Source of the DNA: Agarilytica rhodophyticola
GTDB lineage: Bacteria; Pseudomonadota; Gammaproteobacteria; Pseudomonadales; Cellvibrionaceae
Direction: 5' to 3'
Length of the DNA: 64,000 nucleotides
NCBI RefSeq assembly: GCF_002157225.2
Contig: NZ_CP020038.1
Span: 1-64,000 of the forward strand
In this document: positions 57,929-64,000 of the stretch, piece by piece
Position numbering within the stretch: the first letter of the stretch is position 1
Layout: each line of letters opens with the position of its first letter
Translations under genes and position numbers: made by a program
The notes under the pieces: model-generated
What the model was told of the DNA's origin: nothing
Databases searched by the model: none
The model's input: only the letters and a program-made list of their open reading frames with translations

Positions 57929-59164
57929 TTACGCGTCTTTTATGTCAAAACTGATGCCTGCATGTGCTTGTAAGCGGTCAATAAGTTTATCACCGAAGAT
58001 TGTGGCTGGTGTCCAAAAGCCGCCTGCAGGTTCTTGTTTAGGAATATCAAGGGCTAAACAAGTAGCGGCCTGCGCTAGCATTTTAGCAGTAGAACCATAA
58101 CCTGGATCTTTATCACCGCTAACAGTGCAATTGATGCGCTTATTTCCGGGTAAGCGTCCAACAAAGGATAGGCAATATTTGCCTTCGTCTTGCTGTTGCT
58201 GACTAGGACCTTCGCCCGGTTTCGGTATGAAAAAGCGTTCTAGCAACCAGCGCAAAGGAGAAATGGCGGCCGCGACAACCAAAGCCCCCGAAGCTATTGC
58301 CATTCTACTTGCACGTTTTCGACCTCTGCGACCTGTACCAGTTAGTATTGCTTCATCATATTTAAACTCTCTACCGTATCTGTTTCCCATAAGTGCATTG
58401 GAACGGTGCACTATTTTGGTATTTATGCCTTCCATAACAAAAGGTGCTAACCAAGATTCTGTCAACTCATCATATGCCGCATAGCGATGTTGTGTTTGCT
58501 GTGTAGAAAAAGTGTGGTTACTTGGGCATAAAGCGTATGGAGTCGACATCGCTTGGCGTAACGCTGGAGTCTTAGATATCTCTTTTATTGCGTTAATTAA
58601 GCTTGCATATGTTCCGCCCGAAAACGCACCTTTTAATTGCGTTACCCGCATGTTGATTTGATTGCAGGGTACGGTAAATTTTTCTTCGGCATGTTTTTGC
58701 GTGAAGTAAACGCCAAGGTCCGATGGTATTGAGTCAAAGCCACAGCAGTTAACAATGCGAGCCCCACTTTGTAAGGCCTGTTGTTGATAGCGGCTGATCA
58801 TTTGTAAGATCCAATGAGGCTCACCCGTGATATCACAATAATCTGTACCTACTTCAACACAAGCTTTAATTAGAGGTTCGCCAAATAATGCAAAAGGCCC
58901 CACAGTAGATACGATAACGCGTGTTCTCTCACATAGTTTTTTCAATTGCGCATCATCTTTAGCGTCGGCTATGAATATATCTGGTCTGTTCTCAGAGTTA
59001 AGTTCAGAAGTATGTGTTTGTAACTTTTCGAGTTTTGCTTTTGATCTGCCAGCAATGGCCCAGCGCAATCCATTATTAACGTGTTGCGCCATATATCGCG
59101 TCATAATTTTACCGACAAAGCCTGTGGCACCAAAAATTATTATGTCGTATTCAGTTTCGCTCAT
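57929..59164 (-). CDS. Saccharopine-dehydrogenase-like oxidoreductase
   Basis: The 411-residue protein has an N-terminal Rossmann fold (YDIIIFGATGFVGKIMTRYMA, with the GxTGFxG motif) and the conserved VGPFALFGEPLIKACVEVGTDYCDITGEPHW region seen in the trans-acting enoyl reductase / saccharopine dehydrogenase-like family. An unmatched hydrophobic segment at about 295-315 may attach it to the membrane. Members act in lipid metabolism in actinobacteria; the role here is not established. Confidence 0.85.
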   Translation of the reverse strand: MSETEYDIIIFGATGFVGKIMTRYMAQHVNNGLRWAIAGRSKAKLEKLQTHTSELNSENRPDIFIADAKDDAQLKKLCERTRVIVSTVGPFALFGEPLIKACVEVGTDYCDITGEPHWILQMISRYQQQALQSGARIVNCCGFDSIPSDLGVYFTQKHAEEKFTVPCNQINMRVTQLKGAFSGGTYASLINAIKEISKTPALRQAMSTPYALCPSNHTFSTQQTQHRYAAYDELTESWLAPFVMEGINTKIVHRSNALMGNRYGREFKYDEAILTGTGRRGRKRASRMAIASGALVVAAAISPLRWLLERFFIPKPGEGPSQQQQDEGKYCLSFVGRLPGNKRINCTVSGDKDPGYGSTAKMLAQAATCLALDIPKQEPAGGFWTPATIFGDKLIDRLQAHAGISFDIKDA

Positions 59165-59286
59165 GATGTACTCGAAATAAGGAGCTGGCGTTAATAAGCC
59201 CCGATATGAATGCTTGAGAGAGCTATAAGCTCCTCCAAGTGTATGTTTTTATATTTAGTGATGACGATAAAAATAATTGTGGCATT

Positions 59287-60093
59287 TTAACTAACTACTG
59301 AAAATAACATCTTTGCACTTAATAAAAATAATAACAAAGCAAACACTCTCTTAATTATCGGAACGGGTAAATAATACGCAAACTTTACGCCTAAGGGTGC
59401 AGTAAACACACTTAATGCTGAAATAATAATCACAGCGGGTAAATATATAAAACCGAAGCTTAAAGGTGTGGCGCTGGTATGCTGCCAGCCATTAATGATG
59501 TAACCCAGGGTGCCTGAAACTGCGATAGGAAAGCCAAGAGCAGCAGAAGTGCCTATTGCTCGCTTAATTGGAACATTGTGCCAATGCAGGAATGGAACAC
59601 TCAGGGAGCCTCCACCAATAGATGCCAGAGCAGATATTCCACCAATAATTGAGCCTACACCAAATAGTTGTGCTCGCCCTGGAAGTTGGCGGCTAGGGTT
59701 GGGCGTTGCACCTACAAGCATCTGTATTGCAGTGCAGAACATAAATAGTGCAAAAAAGCTCGCTAAAAATAGTGCGTTGGCAAAAGCCGCTAAAAAAGTA
59801 GCGGCGAATGCTCCAAGTAAAATTCCTGGAGCCATTGATTGTACTACTGCCCAGTCTACGCCCTGGTTTTTGTGATGAGCCCTTAAGCTTGAAAAAGATG
59901 TAACGACAATAGAAGCCATAGAGGTTCCAAGCGCAAGATGTACCACTTGCTCTAACGGCATTTTTTGCCATAAAAATAGCGACGTCAGTATTGGTACCAT
60001 TAATCCGCCGCCACCAACACCAAGTAAACCTGCAGTAAAGCCAACAATCCCGCCAAGAGCAATTAGGGATAACATAAAAGGTAAATCAATCAT
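59287..60093 (-). CDS. TauE/SafE family sulfite/sulfonate exporter-like membrane protein
   Basis: The 268-residue protein has about eight membrane segments in two halves, each containing the family glycine signature (GGIVGFTAGLLGVGGGGLMVPIL and GGISALASIGGGSLSVPFLHW). The family exports small sulfonates or related anions; the substrate cannot be inferred. Standalone gene. Confidence 0.9.
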   Translation of the reverse strand: MIDLPFMLSLIALGGIVGFTAGLLGVGGGGLMVPILTSLFLWQKMPLEQVVHLALGTSMASIVVTSFSSLRAHHKNQGVDWAVVQSMAPGILLGAFAATFLAAFANALFLASFFALFMFCTAIQMLVGATPNPSRQLPGRAQLFGVGSIIGGISALASIGGGSLSVPFLHWHNVPIKRAIGTSAALGFPIAVSGTLGYIINGWQHTSATPLSFGFIYLPAVIIISALSVFTAPLGVKFAYYLPVPIIKRVFALLLFLLSAKMLFSVVS

Positions 60094-61240
60094 AAATCTA
60101 TCTCTGAACCTGTTATTAGATCCTAAATTTTTGAATTATATGCGTAATAGATCCTATAAGCGAAGAACACCCGATATTTGCTTCGAGTATATGTGGGTAA
60201 ATCAGCTCAACTGTTGCAATGAGTGTAACGAGACTTTGTGATTTGCGCGTGAATGATTAAAAAAAATTTTAATAAGATATCATCCTGGTTTTCAAACGTT
60301 TGTTTCAGGCTTAGTACCTAAAAAAAGACTTGTTTTTTAGGTGCGCTGTTAATAAAGACGCTTTATAGCAGTAATATAAAAATTCCTAATAGAACTGATA
60401 AATAATATTTTTAGGGATTAAATTTTGTAAGCGCTTTTTTATAGAGTTAATAAATAGCTTACTTAAATAATTCTGAATGCCAGTGTTGTACTAGAATTGG
60501 TACGATATATTTACATGCCAAAATTATAGTTATAGATATCTATAACTAAATTTTAATGGATAACCGTCATTAGTATTAAATTGATGCGACAAAAAAAAGT
60601 ACTGGGTGTCATTTTAAGTATCCTTTCGCAGAGAAATACGCTTATTTTTCCAAATAGAAAAACTTTTATCTCAATAATTTTCTATGGTATTTTTTAAAAA
60701 ATATTCGATCAATTCGCACTTTAAATTTATGCTTAAATAAAAGTGTGAAATAAGTCATGCTTAGGCTGGGCATAAAAAAAACACTTTGAAGTATGTGTCT
60801 CTAGTAGTAAATACATCATGCCTGATGCATTATTAAAAATAATGGAGAGGCGTTTGTTAGATTTTAAAAATAAATAAAATACCGATAACTATTTAACAAA
60901 CAAACAATAAAAATACCCATAAAAACACGATGTTTTTTTTTAACTATTAAAACGTCATATCTCACAAAACTATAAAATTTTAGCTGTTCTCCCGGCCAAA
61001 TTATTACATTGAAGTTTCCATTTAAAATTAAAATGTCTGTTGTATCAAAATGTATCCAAAAAATTACAAACTTAAAACTTTAAAGGCTTATTAAATAATA
61101 AAATGCGCTAAGATTGTTGCTCGATTGATGTCAAGCAAGAATTACTCGTTTAGTTTCTACCTGCAATTGGAATGTTTTAGTTAGTTTGAATAGTATATTT
61201 TTTTAAGCTGCATAGCAGTTTGCTTAAGACATAAATCTAC
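60094..61240. other. Gene-free AT-rich gap with palindromes
   Basis: This 1147-base stretch has no supportable gene on either strand. It contains a 22-bp perfect palindrome at 60527-60548 (half-site TAGTTATAGAT), a stem with arms ACCTAAAAAA (60316-60325) and TTTTTTAGGT (60333-60342), and the 10-bp palindrome CAAACGTTTG (60293-60302). It could hold a small RNA or regulatory sites for the MerR gene; promoters of the flanking genes are expected in it. Confidence 0.55.
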
Positions 61241-62326
61241 ATGCCCATTCTCATGTCATACTCACAAGAGGTGGGATTTTTTGAAAACTCATTATACGGC
61301 GGTTTTTTTGTGGAGCAGAGGATAATTGAAGTAGCGAAATATTCATCTTCGGGTAACTTAAGCATTGGTACTGTTTCTAAGCTCACAGGTATCTCGGTAC
61401 ACACATTGCGAGCATGGGAAAAGCGTCATAGCGTTGTTAGCGTGGTGAGGTCAACAACAGGTCGTCGGCTATATCATCCAGATGACGTCTACCGCCTGCG
61501 CTTATTAAAGCGCCTAACAGTATCAGGCCATAGCATAGGTAATATCGCACCCCTTAATGATGAACAACTCGAAAAGATGTTTGACCTTGAGGATAAGTCG
61601 GAAAACCATGTAGCGAAAGTTGAGTCGGTGCAGGCAGTAGATGTTTGCATGTATGGAGAGCGGCCTCTTGGTAGCCTTAACCTCAAAAATACTCTCGAAC
61701 AGTCGATTAATATTAGATTAGAAACTTCTGAAATCGGAGAATTGAGAGAAACTTTATCCGGTAAGAAGCGTTATTCTGTTGTAATGATTTTTGATACTGT
61801 GCAAAAGTCGCAATTGAAAATGCTCAGACAGCTGAAAGACAGTGAACCAAACCATCGTTACTTTCTTGTATTTAGTTTTGCTCAAAGAGAGATGATTGAT
61901 GAATTGAATGCTATGGGCTTTTTCTTGCTGAGAGCACCCATAAGCTATGATCATTTATTTGAGCGTGTACTAGAACGATATCGTTCAGATAGACAAAGTG
62001 GCGTTAAAAGTAGTGCTGTTGAAAAATCTGTTGAAGAGATTCCACCGCATAAGTACACGCGGCGTCAGTTGGAAAAACTTTCTCAGACCCAAGCGTCTTC
62101 TGTAAACGATTGCGAGTATACAAATCAGATAGCAGAATTGATTCGTGCATTAACAGTATTTGAAAGTCATTGTCAGCACTGTGAAGCAGTCAATACTCAG
62201 GACTCAAGGTTACATAACGATGTATATAAGTTAACTGCTCAGGCGAGAGACTTGATGGAGCGTTCAATGTCGCTCGTGCTTAAGTCTGAGAACATTAACT
62301 TAGACCATGTTAATTCTGGAAGGTAA
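61241..62326 (+). CDS. MerR-family transcriptional regulator
   Basis: The 361 residues have an N-terminal MerR HTH (NLSIGTVSKLTGISVHTLRAWEKRHSVVSVVRSTTGRRLYHPDDVYRLRLLKRL), with the W-E-R and TTGRRLY features of the MlrA/CarA-type subgroup. The C-terminal half has no DxHxxG B12 motif, so it may be a cobalamin-free relative. The first 23 residues do not resemble the family; GTG 61310 with GGCGG upstream is a likely alternative start. A DCC-type protein follows 17 bases later. Confidence 0.85.
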   Translation: MPILMSYSQEVGFFENSLYGGFFVEQRIIEVAKYSSSGNLSIGTVSKLTGISVHTLRAWEKRHSVVSVVRSTTGRRLYHPDDVYRLRLLKRLTVSGHSIGNIAPLNDEQLEKMFDLEDKSENHVAKVESVQAVDVCMYGERPLGSLNLKNTLEQSINIRLETSEIGELRETLSGKKRYSVVMIFDTVQKSQLKMLRQLKDSEPNHRYFLVFSFAQREMIDELNAMGFFLLRAPISYDHLFERVLERYRSDRQSGVKSSAVEKSVEEIPPHKYTRRQLEKLSQTQASSVNDCEYTNQIAELIRALTVFESHCQHCEAVNTQDSRLHNDVYKLTAQARDLMERSMSLVLKSENINLDHVNSGR

Positions 62327-62343
62327 ATGCTATAAATGCATTT

Positions 62344-62727
62344 ATGGATGAGAAAGAAGAAAGCAAAACTCAATGTGATACTCTCTATTATGATGGGCAA
62401 TGTCCACTCTGTAGTAGGGAAATTCAAAAGCTAGCATCATATCGCAAAGAAGATATAGTGCTTGTGGATATTAATGCTATGGATAGTGATGCTTCTCTTC
62501 CTAGTACATCTTTCCCTAGTAAGAGTGCTTTGATGGAAAACCTTCATCTGAAAACTGCTGAAGGCAAATGGATTAAAGGAATCGACGCGAATATTAGAGC
62601 TTGGCGCAATACACCATTTGAAAAATTTTGGTTGTTGTTGCGTCTGCCTATCATCTATCAGTGTGCATCCTGGTTCTATACTCGATGGGCCTCATGGCGG
62701 CTGAAAAATCAGCAGAAACGTCAATAA
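62344..62727 (+). CDS. DCC-family (DUF393) thiol-disulfide-type protein
   Basis: The 127 residues show the defining motif LYYDGQCPLCSREIQKLAS, with D-x-x-C-x-x-C, and a second conserved region IDANIRAWRNTPFEKFWLLLRLPIIYQCASWFYTRWA. Members are thought to be thiol-disulfide oxidoreductases; activity is not shown. It lies just after the MerR gene on the same strand, so it may be its co-transcribed partner. Confidence 0.9.
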   Translation: MDEKEESKTQCDTLYYDGQCPLCSREIQKLASYRKEDIVLVDINAMDSDASLPSTSFPSKSALMENLHLKTAEGKWIKGIDANIRAWRNTPFEKFWLLLRLPIIYQCASWFYTRWASWRLKNQQKRQ

Positions 62728-62756
62728 CCAGCAGATAAAACTACATATCTAAAATC

Positions 62757-63317
62757 TCACCTACTGTAGTGAATAAGGTTGTGAAAGACCGCTGCTCGGC
62801 TGTTGAGATTGCGATACCCATGCTGTTGGTCGGCGGCAAATCGAATTGCTTCACCTTGTGCAAGTGGTTGCCATTTGTCTTCTAGCAATAGCTCCATTTC
62901 TCCTTCTACAACAATGACATGCTCTGTAACACCCGGTTCATGGGGCTCTGATATACGCTGATAATGCGGTAGTAGTGTAAGTTCTAACATCTCAAACCCG
63001 AAGCGCTGATCAAATGGAAACAATGGCGCTACCAGTACTTGATCGTCGCCAGGTTGTTGCTGAAGGTCTGCTGCATGCCTAAAGGATACTCCCCTAGCTT
63101 CCACTGGCGGTGGTTCTATAAAGGACGAAATAGATGAATTAAAGCCACCTGCTATTTTCCACAGTGTTGCCAAGGTCGGACTGGATTCCCCTCGCTCTAT
63201 TTGGCCTAACATTGCTTTACTAACTCCCGTTGCTTCAGCAGTTTTATCTAAGCTCCATTTTTTTCCCTGACGAGCGGCTTTGAGCTGCTGAGCTAAATAC
63301 TGATTCGAATTTTTCAT
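62757..63317 (-). CDS. XRE-cupin regulator, SutR/YdcN-like
   Basis: The 186-residue protein has an N-terminal HTH_3 domain (LKAARQGKKWSLDKTAEATGVSKAMLGQIERGESSPTLATLWKIA) and a C-terminal cupin (PGVTEHVIVVEGEMELLLEDKWQPLAQGEAIRFAADQQHGYRNL). It is divergent from a BenE-family transporter, as ydcN (sutR) is from ydcO in Escherichia coli, where it acts in sulfur-use regulation. A near-perfect palindrome lies between them. Confidence 0.88.
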   Translation of the reverse strand: MKNSNQYLAQQLKAARQGKKWSLDKTAEATGVSKAMLGQIERGESSPTLATLWKIAGGFNSSISSFIEPPPVEARGVSFRHAADLQQQPGDDQVLVAPLFPFDQRFGFEMLELTLLPHYQRISEPHEPGVTEHVIVVEGEMELLLEDKWQPLAQGEAIRFAADQQHGYRNLNSRAAVFHNLIHYSR

Positions 63318-63354
63318 TGGATAAGGACTTGAATGGCGCTGGTGAATTATGGTT

Positions 63355-63406
63355 GTACGTTATAGCGCACAGATGTTAGTCTGTCCACTTGTGCGCTATA
63401 GCGTAC
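63355..63406. promoter_or_regulatory. Long near-perfect palindrome, probable operator of the XRE-cupin regulator
   Basis: Arms at 63355-63371 (GTACGTTATAGCGCACA) and 63390-63406 are inverted copies with 16 of 17 bases matching, separated by 18 bases. It is the only strong symmetric element in the 142-bp gap between the regulator and transporter genes, and each arm contains TATAGCG, so two regulator dimers could bind. The placement fits autoregulation plus control of the transporter. Confidence 0.75.
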
Positions 63407-63459
63407 AGCTTAATACTACCAAGTAATACCTTTGAGTGACTCTCTTCAGGTGATATCAA

Positions 63460-64000
63460 ATGCTCAAGTCCATTAGCATCGCGCATATTTCAACAGGTTT
63501 TGTAACGGTTGTTGTTGGTTATACCAGTTCAGCTGTCATTGTATTTCAAGCGGCAGCGGCAGCAGGAGCTTCTCCAGCAGAAATAAACTCATGGCTGCTC
63601 GCTTTAGGTATTGGCATGGGCCTATCATGTGTCGGCTTATCTCTTTACTTTCGCCATCCCATCGTTACTGCATGGTCCACACCTGGTGCTGCCCTGCTGA
63701 TTACTAGCCTTGAGGGCTTATCTATTAATGAGGCTATCGGGGTTTTTATATTTTCTTCTTGTTTGATAACACTGTCAGGCATTACGGGCTGGTTTGAAAA
63801 GATTATGAATTTTCTGCCTCGTTCCATGGCTGCTGCCATGTTGGCGGGAGTGTTATTGAAGTTTGGTATGGATGTGTTTGTGGCAATGCAAACAGAGTTA
63901 TTCCTAGTTGTCTGTATGCTACTAACGTATCTATTTACCCACAGATTTTTACCCCGATATACTATTCCGCTGGTTTTGGCCGTGGGCATGCTGATAACTT
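63460..64000 (+). CDS. BenE-family transporter (YdcO-like), truncated by the window end
   Basis: The open frame from ATG 63460 is intact through position 64000, about 180 codons of what is normally a roughly 390-residue protein. It reads MLKSISIAHISTGFVTVVVGYTSSAVIVFQAA, then SLYFRHPIVTAWSTPGAALLIT and LPRSMAAAMLAGVLLKFG, several membrane segments typical of the benzoate/H+ symporter (BenE) family. The divergent XRE-cupin gene supports the YdcO assignment. Substrate unknown. Confidence 0.88.
   Translation, partial: MLKSISIAHISTGFVTVVVGYTSSAVIVFQAAAAAGASPAEINSWLLALGIGMGLSCVGLSLYFRHPIVTAWSTPGAALLITSLEGLSINEAIGVFIFSSCLITLSGITGWFEKIMNFLPRSMAAAMLAGVLLKFGMDVFVAMQTELFLVVCMLLTYLFTHRFLPRYTIPLVLAVGMLIT

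Noticed and set aside
63645-63989. Minus-strand frame at the right end
   Set aside because: It is the reverse of the BenE-family gene on the plus strand, whose intact frame and membrane motifs are clear.

Overview
The window comes from the chromosome of a Gram-negative gammaproteobacterium, probably a marine, polysaccharide-using member of the Cellvibrionales or a relative. Three things point there: the Pseudomonas-type origin neighbourhood (dnaA divergent from rpmH-rnpA-yidD-yidC-mnmE, then mnmG-rsmG-parA-parB), the many lipoproteins and outer-membrane proteins, and a PL6 alginate lyase with discoidin domains. The genus is inference. The DNA is AT-rich, and no tRNA, rRNA, IS element or CRISPR array was seen.

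Layout. 0-11 kb: replication origin region, with two intergenic clusters of DnaA boxes (1.55-2.13 kb and 6.0-6.6 kb), ribosomal protein L34, RNase P protein, membrane insertase, tRNA-U34 modification enzymes, 16S methyltransferase and the chromosome-partition pair. 11-13 kb: an exported methyltransferase-like protein and a YHS protein. 13-26 kb: four large co-directional genes for exported proteins: a 2002-residue protein with a cytochrome-c-like start and twelve cadherin-like repeats, a caspase-fold lipoprotein with Sel1 repeats, an outer-membrane beta-barrel protein, and an 1155-residue lipoprotein with three CxxCH haem motifs. This is the best candidate for an undescribed system. 26-30 kb: RidA, NIPSNAP, a membrane Ser/Thr kinase and PhoH. 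30-34 kb: phage-shock locus, pspF divergent from pspABC plus two tiny membrane proteins and a double-TM2 protein, with a sigma-54-type promoter.

34-43 kb: LysR/azoreductase, a DUF2235-like alpha/beta hydrolase beside a small Ala/Gly-rich protein, proline symporter, sulfurtransferase, GNAT, DUF302, lipocalin and iron-type alcohol dehydrogenase. 43-46 kb: PL6 lyase with an upstream GntR-type palindrome. 46-53 kb: serine beta-lactamase-like protein, then a molybdenum hydroxylase set (IorB-like, IorA-like, MobA-like, XdhC). 53-64 kb: small unknown genes, a gene-poor 1.2-kb stretch, MscS, two lipoproteins, a saccharopine-dehydrogenase-like reductase, TauE/SafE, a 1.1-kb gene-free stretch, a MerR regulator, a DCC-family protein, and a SutR/YdcN-like regulator divergent from a BenE-family transporter that runs off the end.

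How the genes work together: the origin block couples replication, partition and translation factors. The psp block answers envelope stress. The molybdenum block contains both subunits and two maturation factors for one oxidoreductase. In the 13-26 kb block the proteins are all exported and may form one envelope assembly; that is inference from adjacency and architecture.
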